From Corythucha ciliata (Eukaryota > Arthropoda > Insecta > Hemiptera > Tingidae): a stretch of DNA of 64,000 nt. Below, piece after piece: positions 1 to 10,964 of the stretch. The stretch lies in NCBI GenBank assembly GCA_038030265.1, contig CM075940.1, positions 2,604,001 to 2,668,000 of the forward strand, written 5' to 3'. Positions within the stretch are counted from its first letter, which is position 1; the number at the start of each line of letters is the position of its first letter. Under the pieces are notes generated by a model. That model was given only the letters and a program-made list of their open reading frames with translations, was not told where the DNA came from and searched no databases. The translations under genes were made by a program, and so were the position numbers.

Positions 1-82
1 TGCGATAAACGGGGTAAATTCACCACGCTTCACACCAACACACACACACAAAAAAATTATACAGAGACTTTGCACGAAATTA

Positions 83-400
83 TTGCATATACTTAGGGAA
101 ACCAAGTCACCTTCAAGTGGGTACATTTCGCAACTTTATGCTCATTCTCGCGACCCACTGGCGAAAAATATTGAGAGAAGGGTCGTTATGCTAGATCAAG
201 ACAGCTCAGAAGTCATACAACCAATTATATCCGACCAGTTCACAGTTACAGATTGTGGGTTACCCGCAGGAGACATGACAACTGACCGTGAGCTGGAACA
301 ATTTATCAGCGATTCTCAAAGCGACCAGATCAATGTCTCGAGCAATCACGACGAACCGGGTGCATTGCGCAGAATTTCCAATTCCACAGAATTCGGCTAA
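83..400 (+). CDS. Hypothetical acidic ORF, possible 5' part of the transposase-like gene
   Basis: Open frame of 105 codons; the first real ATG in frame is at 188. The product is acidic and Ser/Asp-rich (clusters of DQDSSE, SDSQSD) with no recognised domain. After its stop at 398-400 the same frame stays open for about another 29 codons. It lies upstream of and on the same strand as the transposase-like reading frame at 615-1474, so it may be an N-terminal exon of that gene. This is inference from position only; it could equally be a chance ORF. Confidence 0.25.
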   Translation: MHILRETKSPSSGYISQLYAHSRDPLAKNIERRVVMLDQDSSEVIQPIISDQFTVTDCGLPAGDMTTDRELEQFISDSQSDQINVSSNHDEPGALRRISNSTEFG

Positions 401-614
401 GATTCGAAGAATGTCCCGGCCGAGTCTCTGAACGCTCATCGTGTTTTGGAATTTAACCTTGACGACGATTCTCACGCTGATTTCTTTTAATCAAACGGAT
501 TAGAACTCAATATAAATTACACCAACGCTCTCAGAAATATATTCCTGACAAATAAAATTCCTTGAGCGTTAGTAGTCAAGAAAAAAAACATAGGCAGGGA
601 CAATACATCAGTGT

Positions 615-1474
615 ATGGTCATCGCAAATTTCCCAACTGTCGAAAGTTGGGAAATTTGCCAGAAGGATTTGCTGTGGGAAGTTGGGAAAGAAGTCGAAAG
701 TAACAAAATTGAAATATGCTCTTCATCATTAAGTATTAGCTCGTCACACAAATCGGTCAAATTATGCTCATTCATATCGCGTGGGAAAAGGGATAACATA
801 AAAGAGAAACTGAAGCTCACCACCCCTTATTCATGCCGGCAAGTCGCCATAAACGAAGCAGACGAAGATTTGCTTGAACAGGGTCAACTGCAGGAAATAG
901 TGTCCCCTGACGTTTTCCGAAAGATCAAGCAAGAAATTAGAGCCGAGAAAGACCTAGACAGCGATTCAACAGTCAGTGCAATATTGAAAATGCGACCCGA
1001 ATGTGGCGATAGTTAGGTCACAGAATTGGGTGAGCCATTATTCTGCATAATGCACAGCAGCAAACAGCTGGAGGCCGCTAAAAAAGTGAAACAGTCCCAA
1101 GGGACCAAACTGGTAGTTCATATTGACGCCACTGGATCATGCGAAAAAATTTTAAAATTAAATTACCCGGGGAGAAAAGGATTTATTATTATACATGTGC
1201 TTTTCGTTGGGAAAACAGAGATCGTGCAAGAGGCGTTATTTGTCCTCTAACAGAATTAGTTTCTTCCGCTCATTCTGCCGCTAAAATAGGCAACTGGCTG
1301 TCCAATTATGCTCATTGGTTACGCCCATTAAAAGTTAATCAGCTAATTAGTTGTGTTGTAACTGATTGGAGTATGGCAATTTTGAATGCCATAGTGACTG
1401 GTTGGAATCATTGCTCACAACTAGATTATTTGAATGGTTGCTACAATTTTGTCACAGGGATAAATAAGTTTTTT
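615..1474 (+). pseudogene. Transposase-like coding remnant (DDE/MULE-like, family uncertain)
   Basis: The reading frame runs from 615, crosses one in-frame TAG at 1014-1016, and changes frame near 1137 inside an A-rich stretch. Recognisable protein-like text lies on both sides. Two acidic motifs look like the first two catalytic aspartates of a DDE-type transposase: VVHIDATGS (about 1110-1137) and VVTDWSMAI (about 1353-1380). Between them are an aromatic strand (RIYYYTCAF) and a helical stretch (NWLSNYAHWL). This layout resembles large multi-exon transposases of the MULE type, but I cannot name the family. The nonsense codon and frameshift make it non-functional. It ends against a long poly(T) tract at 1469-1496, and a plausible 3' splice site at about 1627 leads to the next exon. 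Confidence 0.45.
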
Positions 1475-1496
1475 TTTTTTTTTTTTTTTTTTTTTT
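1469..1496 (+). repeat. Poly(T) tract
   Basis: An uninterrupted run of about 28 T lies directly after the transposase-like frame and before a candidate splice acceptor. It may be a pyrimidine-rich intron segment, or the reverse-strand poly(A) scar of a retroposed sequence. Confidence 0.7.
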
Positions 1497-1627
1497 CTCT
1501 CAACAAAATAGTTGTCTAGTTGTGTAACGCCTATTTGACCAAATCAATAGTTAATGATGTTTAAAAGCTTATTTTAGACAAGGGACAAAGGAAAATCGTA
1601 GTTAGCTTAATCGTTGGTTTGCTGCAG

Positions 1628-1734
1628 GCTTCAGATTTTCGTCATTTTTGTACTCTTCTGGGTGATTTATTCATACTCCTTTTGAGCCAATTTACGTCTG
1701 ATTACTGGAAGCAGACGTTTTCCCGATTGTCCAA
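1628..1734 (+). pseudogene. Second exon of the transposase-like gene, split by the Gypsy insertion
   Basis: A good 3' splice site (tttgctgcag, ending at 1627) precedes an open frame of 35 codons ending DYWKQTFSRLSN. The Gypsy LTR begins right after TCCAA (1730-1734). The same TCCAA recurs at 21650-21654, and the frame continues from there without a shift to a stop at 21816. Seen directly: the splice-like motif, the target duplication and the phase match. Inferred: that this exon belongs with 615-1474. Confidence 0.45.
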
Positions 1735-1879
1735 TATTGTAAAGAGCACGCATTTTAGAAGTGATAATTACTTTATTTCACTGAGAACTGAACTGAGGTA
1801 AAAGAAGGACAAGAGATAAACTGTGTGGGTAGTCGGAAGAAAGGAAGGGGAAAAGGAAAAAGAGAAGAAGAATACAACA
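1735..1879 (-). repeat. Gypsy A 3' LTR
   Basis: 145-bp LTR; on the plus strand its ends are TATTGTA and TACAACA. It matches 21505-21649 along its length except at 1736 (A, versus G at 21506). That one change breaks the TGTTGTA/TACAACA terminal symmetry of the other copy. The short length is typical of compact Gypsy LTRs. Confidence 0.9.
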
Positions 1880-1893
1880 GTGTCTCCCCCACT
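1880..1893 (-). promoter_or_regulatory. Gypsy A polypurine tract
   Basis: On the minus strand AGTGGGGGAGACAC directly precedes the TGTTGTATTC start of the 3' LTR. This is the expected position and composition for the plus-strand primer of reverse transcription. Confidence 0.75.
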
Positions 1894-2144
1894 TATGTGA
1901 GAGTTTTGGTTTTTCTTGATTTAATTGTTCTTAATTTATGTTTTTGAATAAAACGCGATTTGCACGCACTGCACTTCGAAAATAAAAACTTAAAAATTGA
2001 AAACGTTGAAAATGAAACTTAAAAATCGAAAACTTGAAGTGAAACGTAAAAAATGAAAACTTTTAAAATGAACGTAAAAAATTGAAAACTTTGAAAATAA
2101 ACATAAAAATTGAAAACTTTGACAATAAACGCGATTTGCACGCA
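1894..2144 (-). repeat. Gypsy A 3' untranslated region with short A-rich tandem repeats
   Basis: No gene is visible. Between about 1985 and 2130 a motif of roughly 25-30 bp (variants of TTAAAAATTGAAAAC-TTTGAAAATAAAC) recurs imperfectly about five times. The segment 'aaacgcgatttgcacgcactgcacttc' type sequence occurs at both edges (about 1951-1978 and 2128-2153), suggesting a local duplication. Confidence 0.55.
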
Positions 2145-3896
2145 CTACACTTCTTCGAGGATGTAGTCGTTGTGCCATGTTGGAGGACGAGTCTCTCGAA
2201 GTGGGCGTCTTCGTGGTGATGGCACCCTGCGAATTTCTTCATCTCTGGTGTCTCTGGGTGGTACGTCTGATCTAGTTTGACCCGACGTGGGTCGTGGTAT
2301 TTCGAAGGACTGAGTAGGACCAAAAGTGACTCTTGGTTTTGGTATTAATGTTGATCTCAACTGGTCGATGTGTCGCTTCAGTGTTCTGCCGGAATCAAGA
2401 GTGACAAGGTAGTGCCGTTGGCCCAGTTTCTTTATGATTTCACCGAACTGCCATAAGTCTTTATTCTGAGTGAAAACACGGATCTGAACTCTCTCTCCTT
2501 TTTGTAATTGACGTACTCGACTGGACACTTTATTTTCGGATGGCTGTGATTTGAATGGGAAAACTGCGTTGAGTCGAATTCTCAGTGGCCGATTTAAATA
2601 CATTTCGGCCGGGGACAATCCTGTGGAGAGGGGGGTTGCTCTGTATCGCATGATGATTGACCGTACTTTGTCATGGATGGTTCCAGGTTCGTCTGCAGAC
2701 GCCCGCAGCCAACGCTTCAGGGTTTGGACATAACGTTCAGCAAGTCCGTTTGTAGACGGATGTTGCGGTGCAATAAATTTTTGAAAAATGCCGTTGTTTG
2801 TACAGTAAGCCTTGAATTCATCACTGAGAAATATTGACGCATTGTCTGATACCAGTACGCTGGGATATCCGTGGAAAGAAAAAATGTCTTGAAGCAGAGA
2901 AATCGTACTGGAGCTGGTAGGCGGATCTTTGATGACACGTACCTCGGCCCATTTTGATTTGGCGTCCACGCAGATGAGGAAGAAGTGATCTTGAAAGGGT
3001 CCCGCATAGTCCATGTGGACGCGTTCCCAGTTGTTTTTAGGTTCATCCCAGGGATGTGGTGGGGCGGTTGGTGGGTTGGAACGTGTACGAGCGCAGTCTT
3101 CGCAACTCTTTACTATGCGCTCGATGTCTTTATCGATTCCAGTCCAAAAAACGTACCGACGAGCTAATTGTTTTGTTCTTTCGATGCCCATGTGGGTCTC
3201 GTGAAGCTCCTGGAGTATGTGCGATCGCAAGGAATGTGGAATTACGACGCGATCGCCTCGAAAAAGCACGCCGTCCGAAAGTGTGTATTCGGAGTCAATT
3301 GAACTGGAGATCAATTTTTTAATCAGAGTACTGAGTTCGACATCTTCCTGAGTTTCTTTTTTAATCGTTTCGTATGTAATTTTGACACTTGCGATTTGAA
3401 AAATTTGTCCTTCGTAGATTTGATTCACTTCATTTCCGATGAATTCGTCATTCGTCGGTTGAGACGATTTGATTGGGGCGCGAGACAAGCAGTCCACGTG
3501 CTGGTTTTCGACACCCTTTTTGAATTTTACAGTGTAGTCAAATCCGGAAAGGAACGATGCATACCTGAGTAATCGAGCTGATGTCATCAGCGGTAGTGAT
3601 TTATTATGTTTGAAGATCCGAGTGAGTGGTTCGTTGTCGGTAATAAGCGTGAACTGTTTACCGAAAAGATAATTGTAAAAATGGTTAACCCCAAAAACAA
3701 TTGCTAAGGCTTCGCGGTCCAATTGGCTGTAGTTAGTTTCCGCGGTTGTTAAGGAACGGGAAGCATATGCGATAGGACGGTCTACGCCTTCAACTGTGTG
3801 GCTCAACACGGCGGCTATGCCGGCAGGACTGGCATCCGTTGTTAGAAGAAGGGGTAATTTTTGGTCGAAGGGGACTAGAACCCGGTCACTACACAA
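2145..3896 (-). CDS. pol: Gypsy A pol, 3' part: RNase H and integrase
   Basis: 583-codon frame. RNase H: acidic residues in TTDASPAG (D21), QLDREAL (E62) and ITDNEPL (D87). Integrase zinc-binding HHCC: H232, H236, C265, C268. Integrase DDE core: D296 (VHMDYAG), D351 (LVSDNAS), E387 (NGLAERY). A basic C-terminal tail follows. All catalytic residues are present. It processes the RNA template and inserts the cDNA. It begins without a natural start because a small indel near 3930 separates it from the RT frame: the reading moves from the frame of 3898-5172 into this one inside a conserved segment. In an intact element the two would be one polyprotein. Confidence 0.92.
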   Translation of the reverse strand: MCSDRVLVPFDQKLPLLLTTDASPAGIAAVLSHTVEGVDRPIAYASRSLTTAETNYSQLDREALAIVFGVNHFYNYLFGKQFTLITDNEPLTRIFKHNKSLPLMTSARLLRYASFLSGFDYTVKFKKGVENQHVDCLSRAPIKSSQPTNDEFIGNEVNQIYEGQIFQIASVKITYETIKKETQEDVELSTLIKKLISSSIDSEYTLSDGVLFRGDRVVIPHSLRSHILQELHETHMGIERTKQLARRYVFWTGIDKDIERIVKSCEDCARTRSNPPTAPPHPWDEPKNNWERVHMDYAGPFQDHFFLICVDAKSKWAEVRVIKDPPTSSSTISLLQDIFSFHGYPSVLVSDNASIFLSDEFKAYCTNNGIFQKFIAPQHPSTNGLAERYVQTLKRWLRASADEPGTIHDKVRSIIMRYRATPLSTGLSPAEMYLNRPLRIRLNAVFPFKSQPSENKVSSRVRQLQKGERVQIRVFTQNKDLWQFGEIIKKLGQRHYLVTLDSGRTLKRHIDQLRSTLIPKPRVTFGPTQSFEIPRPTSGQTRSDVPPRDTRDEEIRRVPSPRRRPLRETRPPTWHNDYILEEV

Positions 3897-3897
3897 T

Positions 3898-5172
3898 TCA
3901 TTTTTGAGTCTGAGGAACGCAGCTTGCAGTCCATACCCAACTGGAGTTTTTCCGTAAAAGACATCGCAATGGGTAGGTGATCGTCGAAAAGTCTGGGACG
4001 AACCGAGAGTAGTAAGTTATGAGTCCAAGTAGACGTCTGACATCATCGCTATTAGTCGGTCGTGGAATTTCTTGAATAGCTTTAATTTTTGTTGGAGACT
4101 TTGAAATTTTGTTGAACGATATCACGTGTCCGAGATATTCGATCGATTCTTTGAAAAATGAACACTTGGCTTTATTCAGATGTAAGTCGAATTCTGAGAG
4201 GCGTTTTAGACACATTCTTAAATTCTGGGTACAATCTTCGATGGTTTTCCCGTGTACAATAATGTCATCGAAATACTGGCACATGATGCGGTTAAAATCA
4301 GATGGCGCTGTTTTTATACCAAAACTAAGTCTGTTCATCCGGTAAGTCCCTCGATGTGTCATTATTGTTTGAATGACGCTGCTGTCGTCATCAACTTTCA
4401 AGTGTAAATACGCCTTGTACAAGTCAAGCTTGCAGAAGTACCGTGAATTCCGGAGACTGTTAAGGACGTCGTCAATGCGGCGGATGGGGTGGTTTGCTTG
4501 TACTAACCTCTCATTCACACCACACTTATAGTCAACCCACAGTCGTACACCTCCGTCCGGTTTCGAAATGACTACCAGGGGTGATCCCCAATCGGAGGTA
4601 GCTACTGGCGAAATTATGCCGTCAGATTCCAGGGCGTCTAGCTCACGCTCGACTTTCTCCCGCAGAGCATAAGGGACGTCTCTTTCCCGAGTAAAAATAG
4701 GTTTTGCGTTTGGTCGGAGCTGGAGGCTAACAGTGAAGTTAGGCACGGTGCCTACTTTTTCTTCGAAAATGCCCGAGAATTCGGTTAGTATTTCATCAAT
4801 GGAATGCAGAGGAGAAATATTTTCTGTGAAATCATCCCTGTGGGAATCCAGCTGGTGCAACTCTATGCCTAGTGCTCGGATCCATTGTCGTCCGAGGAGC
4901 GGGTCATGTCCCGATGGGACGACGTGTAGGTCTCCTGTGAAGTTTTTATCGCGGTAGCGGACATCGACGCGAATTTTCCCAAGTGGTTTGATGATATTAC
5001 CTGAGTAGGATCGGAATGCGACTTGTGACGGTTCGATCGGAACTGAAATGCGCAAGTTTTTGAAATCTGTTTCGGAAATTAAAGAAAATTTTGCTCCGGA
5101 ATCAACCTCGAAACACTGTGATTTTCCGTTTACGGCGACTGTTACGAGGTATTTGTCTGAATCATGGCTCAA
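3898..5172 (-). CDS. pol: Gypsy A pol, 5' part: protease and reverse transcriptase
   Basis: 424 codons from the first ATG; the frame stays open upstream to about 5211, where the inserted non-LTR tail begins. Aspartic protease motif VDSGAKFSLI lies at residues 23-32. The RT palm follows with FCKLDLYKAYLHL and the catalytic box YFDDIIVHG at about residue 300. Just before YFDD, about ten residues expected in Gypsy RTs between NRIM and the catalytic strand are missing (judged from family knowledge). The frame ends in a frameshifted tail (VWTASCVPQTQK). The missing RT segment and the frameshift make the copy defective even without the nested insertions. Confidence 0.9.
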   Translation of the reverse strand: MSHDSDKYLVTVAVNGKSQCFEVDSGAKFSLISETDFKNLRISVPIEPSQVAFRSYSGNIIKPLGKIRVDVRYRDKNFTGDLHVVPSGHDPLLGRQWIRALGIELHQLDSHRDDFTENISPLHSIDEILTEFSGIFEEKVGTVPNFTVSLQLRPNAKPIFTRERDVPYALREKVERELDALESDGIISPVATSDWGSPLVVISKPDGGVRLWVDYKCGVNERLVQANHPIRRIDDVLNSLRNSRYFCKLDLYKAYLHLKVDDDSSVIQTIMTHRGTYRMNRLSFGIKTAPSDFNRIMCQYFDDIIVHGKTIEDCTQNLRMCLKRLSEFDLHLNKAKCSFFKESIEYLGHVISFNKISKSPTKIKAIQEIPRPTNSDDVRRLLGLITYYSRFVPDFSTITYPLRCLLRKNSSWVWTASCVPQTQK

Positions 5173-5423
5173 TTCGAAGAGGTCAATGACGGTGCATGGC
5201 TGTTGATGTTGTAATAATAATAACGAGGTTCGCTACCGTTTCATACTCGGACTTTTTACTACAACTCGGACTTGTAGGTGGAGCTCGGGCTTGTGGGTAG
5301 TGGGCGGACTTGTAGGTGCTGGACTTGAATATAAGTTGGAAGTTGGACGTGGAAACAGGTGCTGGACTTGAACAGAATTCGGACTTTATAGCTGGCTGGG
5401 TTTATATAGAGTATGGAAGTATG

Positions 5424-6050
5424 TTGGCATTCAAATTTGCTGACCTTAGAATATTGACGTTCAAATTTGCTGCCCTTAGAATATTAGCATTCAAATTTGC
5501 TACCGTTAGAAAGATGACGTTCAAATTTGCTGCCCTTAGAATATTAGCATTCATATTCGCTACCGTTTGATGCCCTTAGAATATTAGCATTCAAATTTGC
5601 TGCCTTCAGAATATTGGCATTCAAATTTGCTACCGTTAAAATATTGACGTCCAAATTTGCTGCCCTTAGAATATTGGCATTCATATTCGCTACCGTTTGA
5701 TGCCCTTAGAATATTAACGTTCAAATTTGCCGCCCTTAGAACATTGGCATTCAAATTTGCTACCGTTAAAATATTGACGTCAAATTTGCTGCCCTTAGAA
5801 TATTGGCATTCATATTCGCTACCGTTTGATGCCCTTAGAATATTAGCATTCAAATTTGCTGCCTTCAGAATATTGGCATTCAAATTTGCCGCCCTTAGAA
5901 CATTGGCATTCAAATTTGCTACCGTTAAAATATTGACGTCCAAATTTGCTGCCCTTAGAATATTGGCACTCATATTCGCTACCGTTTGCTGCCCTTAGAA
6001 TATTGACGTTCAAATTTGCTGCCTCCAGAATGTTTGCATACAAATGTGCT
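5424..6050. repeat. 30-bp minisatellite, array copy 1
   Basis: About 20 units built on ATTCAAATTTGCTGCCCTTA plus GAATATTGGC. Variants CTACCGTTAAAATATTGACG and a longer unit ATTCATATTCGCTACCGTTT plus GATGCCC alternate in a recurring order, forming a higher-order unit of about 130 bp. Most unit lengths are multiples of three, so long ORFs result on both strands. Those ORFs are by-products of the repeat length. Confidence 0.93.
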
Positions 6051-6900
6051 GCCTGACTGACGTCATATTTAATTTTAGAAGGTTGCAAAACCCCTAAATA
6101 CCGAATTTGAGTGCAATCCGATGAAAATCTAAAAATCATCCCCTAAGAAAGGGAGTCACAGTGACAAAGGGGTTGAAAAAAATTTTCATTCCCAAACTGA
6201 CTTCATATTTAAATTTAGAAGGCTCTAAAACGTCTAAATACCGAATTTGAGTGCAATCCGATGAAAATCTAAAAATCATCCCCTAATTCGGGGGGGGGGG
6301 GACCGAAGGGGGTTGAAAAAAATTTCACCACTGAACTGACGACACATTAAATTTTAGAAGTCTCTAAACTAAAACACCTAAATACCGAATTTGAGTAGAT
6401 TCTGATAAATATCTGAAAATTATTTCCTAAGTCGCGGGGGAGGAGGGGGTTGAAAAAAATTTCCACCCCCTAACTGACGTCATATTATTTTTTCTCATGT
6501 CAAGCCACCTCTAAATACCGAATTTGGGTTGATTCCGATGAAAATTGAAACATCATCCCCTAAGGCGTACTATTAGCAGTCACGGGGAGAGGGGGGTTGA
6601 AAAAAATTTCCACCCCCTAACTGACGTCATATTCTTTTTTCTCATGTCAAGCCACCTCTAAATACCAAATTTGAGTGCATTCCGATGAAAATTGAAACAT
6701 CATCCCCTAAGGCGTACTATTAGCAGTCAGGGGGGAGGGGGGTTGAAAAAAATTTCCACCCCCCAACTGACGTCATATTCTTTTTTCTCATGTCGAAAAA
6801 CCTCTAAATACCAAATTTGAGTGGAATCTGAAAATATGAAAAATTCAACCCTCGTCGCCAGGAATTAAATTTAAGTCATTTTCGCGGGGGGGCCCCTGTC
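6051..6900. repeat. ~140-bp sub-repeats with TGACGTCA, array copy 1
   Basis: Five to six imperfect units, each with CTGACGTCATAT, then CCTCTAAATACCGAATTTGA, then CATCCCCTAAG, a G-rich run and GGTTGAAAAAAATTTCCACC. The TGACGTCA palindrome is degenerate in some units (GACTTCAT, GACGACAC). No coding content. Confidence 0.88.
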
Positions 6901-8026
6901 GAGAAAAATTAAATTGGCCAAACGGACCCCATTTTCGTTTTTAGATAATTATGAAACCCTTATAAACTGAATTTCAAGTGATTCTGAAAATATCGGCGAA
7001 ACAGCCCAAAAATTTCACCAGGGGATAGTATGGAGAACAAAAATTTGAAAATTTCTTTTTTCAGTTTCGTCGATTTTTGAGGTTGAAATAAATTTTCATC
7101 ATTTTTTTGGGTATTTTTCCTGGATAGGCTACCGTATAGTGGAAATTTTAAGACCCTGCCGATAACGATACGATGATTTTGGAAGGAGCTACGATTTTTC
7201 AAAGTGTGAAATTTTTGGGCAATTTAAATTTGAAATTTGACCGATTTGAAATTTTTTTAAAAATCTGAAAAAATCAGCAAAAATCAGAGTTGCCAGGATG
7301 AAGGTTGTGTCAAAATTTGAACCCTGTACGACGAATATAACCCAGTCAAATTGAAATTTGAGTAATTTTGAAAAGTTTCCGGCGGCGATTCCGAGCTGAC
7401 CCCTCCCCCACACCCACTCCAAGGTTGGCTTAATTTTCCTAAAAATCTCCAGTCGACTTTGGGCGTCATTTTGACCGGGAAGGAGTGGGAGTTTTGGCTC
7501 CGGACCTCTCGCGTACGACTACCGAGACCTGGCGAGTCGACTTTGTTTCGGGGCAAAAATCGATTGGAGGACCGGGGGTGGGGTTAAATTGCGATTTTTG
7601 AAATTTGAAAATTTTCGATTTTTTTTTCCGGACAAAAAGTGCTATAACTTGGGTTTGAGGATGAAATTCAAAAATCCGGCTTCTAGAGGCTTTGCGCAAT
7701 TTTGTTGTGGTGATTTTAAGCCGTTAAAAATGAAAATCGGATGAAAATCGTGGGAGGAGATAGATTTGGGCGGAATTAGACGATTTTCATCAGGAATAAC
7801 AGGGAAGGTGACGATTTCTGAAATTCGGTCGCTCGAGGTAGGGGTCAGGGATTTGACCGGAGGGGGTTGACCCGGGGAGAGAAAGTTTCTAAATGAAAAG
7901 TTGGGCGGTGGCTCTTTCGGGGTGGGGGAAGGTGGGAGGAAAGAAATAGGCGAAATGAGGAAAAACGTAAAATGAGCTAGCCAGCGTCCCCTGAAGGGGA
8001 TTTTGCGTTTTAGTAAGTATATAAGA
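6901..8026. repeat. AT-rich tail and terminal hairpin, array copy 1
   Basis: Rich in AAATTTGAAAATTTT-type words. It includes an 80-codon minus-strand open frame (6960-7202) that recurs with the same length at 9715-9957 and 12293-12535. This is expected from recent tandem duplication and is not evidence of a gene. It ends with the hairpin TCCCCTGAAGGGGA (7987-8000) and TTTTAGTAAGTATATAAGA. Confidence 0.8.
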
Positions 8027-8223
8027 CGAGGTTCGCTACCGTTTCATACTCGGACTTTTTACTACAACTCGGACTTGTAGGTGGAGCTCGGGCTTGTGGG
8101 TAGTGGGCGGACTTGTAGGTGCTGGACTTGAATATAAGTTGGAAGTTGGACGTGTAAATAGACGTTGGACTTGAACAGAATTCGGACTTTATAGCTGCCT
8201 GGGATAATATAGAGGTTGGAAGT

Positions 8224-8812
8224 ATATTGGCATTCAAATTTGCTGCCCTTAGAATATTAGCATTCAAATTTGCTGCCTTCAGGATATTGGTATTCAAATT
8301 TGCTGCCTTCAGAATATTGGCACTCAATTTTGCTACCGTTAAAATATTGACGTCCAAATTTGCTGCCCTTAGAATATTAGCATTCATATTCGCTACCGTT
8401 TGATGCCCTTAGAATGTTAGCATTCAAATTTGCTGCCTTCAGAATATTGGCATTCAAATTTGCTACCGTTAAAATATTGACGTCCAAATTGCTGCCCTTA
8501 GAATATTGGCATTCATATTCGCTACCGTTTGATGCCCTTAGAATATTAGCATTCAAATTTGCTGCCTTAGAATATTGACATTCAAATTTGCAGCCCTTAG
8601 AACATTGGCATTCAAATTTGCTTGCCCTTTAGAATATTGCATTCAATTTGCCGCCCTTAGAAATTGGCATTCAAATTTGCTACCGTTAAAATATTGACGT
8701 CCAAATTGCTGCCCTTAGAATATTGCACTCATATTCGCTACCGTTTGCTGCCTTAGAATATTGACGTTCAAATTTGCTGCCTCCAGAATGTTTGCATACA
8801 AATGTGCTGCCT
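8224..8812. repeat. 30-bp minisatellite, array copy 2
   Basis: Same motif family as copy 1, but with many single-base deletions (for example 'caaattgct', 'attgcactc') between about 8480 and 8760. These destroy the multiple-of-three spacing. This copy is the most decayed of the three. Confidence 0.92.
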
Positions 8813-10770
8813 GACTGACGTCATATTTAATTTTAGAAGGTTGCAAAACCCCTAAATACCGAATTTGAGTGCAATCCGATGAAAATCTAAAAATCATCCC
8901 CTAGGAAAGGGAGTCACAGTGACAAAGGGGTTGAAAAAAATTTTCATTCCCAAACTGACGTCATATTTAAATTTAGAAGGCTCTAAAACGTCTAAATACC
9001 GAATTTGAGTGCAATCCGATGAAAATCTAAAAATCATCCCCTAATTCGGGGGGGGGGGGGACCGAAGGGGGTTGAAAAAATTTCACCACTGAACTGACGA
9101 CACATTAAATTTTAGAAGTCTCTAAACTAAAACACCTAAATACCGAATTTGAGTAGATTCTGATAAATATCTGAAAATTATTTCCTAAGTCGCGGGGGAG
9201 GAGGGGGTTGAAAAAAATTTCCACCCCCTAACTGACGTCATATTCTTTTTTCTCATGTCAAGCCACCTCTAAATACCAAATTTGAGTGCATTCCGATGAA
9301 AATTGAAACATCATCCTCTAAGGGTACTATTAGCAGTCACGGGGAGAGGGGGGTTGAAAAAAATTTCCACCCCCTAACTGACGTCATATTCTTTTTTCTC
9401 ATGTCGAACAACCTCTAAATACCAAATTTGAGTGCATTCCGATGAAAATTGAAACATCATCCCTAAGGCGTACTATTAGCAGTCACGGGGGAGGGGGGTT
9501 GAAAAAAATTTCCACCCCCCAACTGACGTCATATTCTTTTTTCTCATGTCGAACAACCTCTAAATACCAAATTTGAGTGGAATCTGAAAATATGAAAAAT
9601 TCAACCCTCGTCGCCAGTGATTAAATTTAAGTAATTTCGCGGGGGGGACCCCGTCGAGAAAAATTAAATTGGCCAAACGGACCCCATTTCCGTTTTTAGA
9701 TAATTATGAAACCCTTATAAACTGAATTTCAAGTGATTCTGAAAATATCGGCGAAACAGCCCAAAAATTTCACCAGGGGATAGTATGGAGAACAAAAATT
9801 TGAAAATTTCTTTTTTCAGTTTCGTCGATTTTTGAGGTTGAAATAAATTTTCATCATTTTTTTGGGTATTTTTCCTGGATAGGCTACCGTATAGTGGAAA
9901 TTTTAAGACCCTGCCGATAACGATACGATGATTTTGGAAGGAGCTACGATTTTTCAAAGTGTGAAATTTTTGGGCAATTTAAATTTGAAATTTGACCGAT
10001 TTGAAATTTTTTTAAAAATCTGAAAAAATCAGCAAAAATCAACTTTGCCAGGATGAAGCTTGTGTCAAAATTTGAACCCTCTACGACGAATAGAAGCCGG
10101 TCAAATTGAAATTTGTATAATTTTGAAAAGTTTCGGCGGCGATTCCGAGCTGACCCCTCCCCCATACCCACTCCAAGGTTGGCTTAATTTTTCCTATATT
10201 TCTCCAGTCGACTTTGGGCGTCATTTTGATGGGAAGGAGTGGGAATTTTGGCATGACACAACCTTGCGTATTTGTATTTTGAGGTGGGAGTCGACTTTGT
10301 TTCGGGGTAAAAATCGATTGGAGGACCGGGGGTGGGGTTAAATTGCGATTTTTGAAATTTAAAATTTGAAAAAAAAATTTCGCCGGATTAAAATTGTTAT
10401 AACTCTAGTTTGAGGAGGAAATTCAAAAATCCGGCTCGTTCAGCTCTTGGAAATTTAGTTGTGAAGATTTTAAGACCTTAAAAACGAAAATCGGATAAAA
10501 ATTGTGGGAGGAGATAGTTTTGGCGCGGAATTAGAGGATTTATCAGAAATAACGTTAGGTCGGTACCGGCACGCGGACCTGTAGGGTCAAGTTTTGACCG
10601 GAGGGGGATGTGATGGGCGAGAGAAAGTTTGTAAATGAAAAGTTGGGGGGTGATACTTTCGGGGTGGGGGAGGGTGGGAGGAAAAGAAATAGGCGAAATG
10701 AGGGAAAAAGGTAAAATGAGCTAGCCAGCGTCCCCTCAAGGGGAAGTTGCATTTTAGTAAGTATATAAGA
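8813..10770. repeat. Sub-repeats, AT-rich tail and hairpin, array copy 2
   Basis: 140-bp TGACGTCA sub-repeats to about 9600, then the AT-rich segment. The hairpin TCCCCTCAAGGGGA is at 10731-10744, followed by the shared terminus GTAAGTATATAAGA. Confidence 0.88.
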
Positions 10771-10964
10771 CGAGGTTCGCTACCGTTTCATACTCGGACT
10801 TTTTACTACAACTCGGACTTGTAGGTGGAGCTCGGGCTTGTGGGTAGATGCTGGACTTTTAGGTGCTGGACTTGAATATAAGTTGGAAGTTGGACGTGGA
10901 AACAGGTGCTGGACTTTTACAGAATTCGGACTTTATAGCTGCGTGGGTTTATAGAGAGGTTGGA

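Noticed and set aside
5584..5973. Long ORFs (up to 129 codons) in the minisatellites, resembling pentapeptide-repeat proteins
   Set aside because: They exist on both strands, start at arbitrary points, and follow from a 30-bp unit length. Not listed as genes; the pattern is reported as a finding only.
6960..7202. 80-codon minus ORF repeated at 9715-9957 and 12293-12535
   Set aside because: Same length in three near-identical tandem copies. Conservation reflects recent duplication, and the sequence is low-complexity AT-rich DNA with no domain.
7981..8026. Calling the composite repeat a Helitron outright
   Set aside because: A hairpin near the 3' end is present, but the canonical TC start and CTRR terminus are not, and no Rep/helicase is seen. 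Left as a hypothesis.
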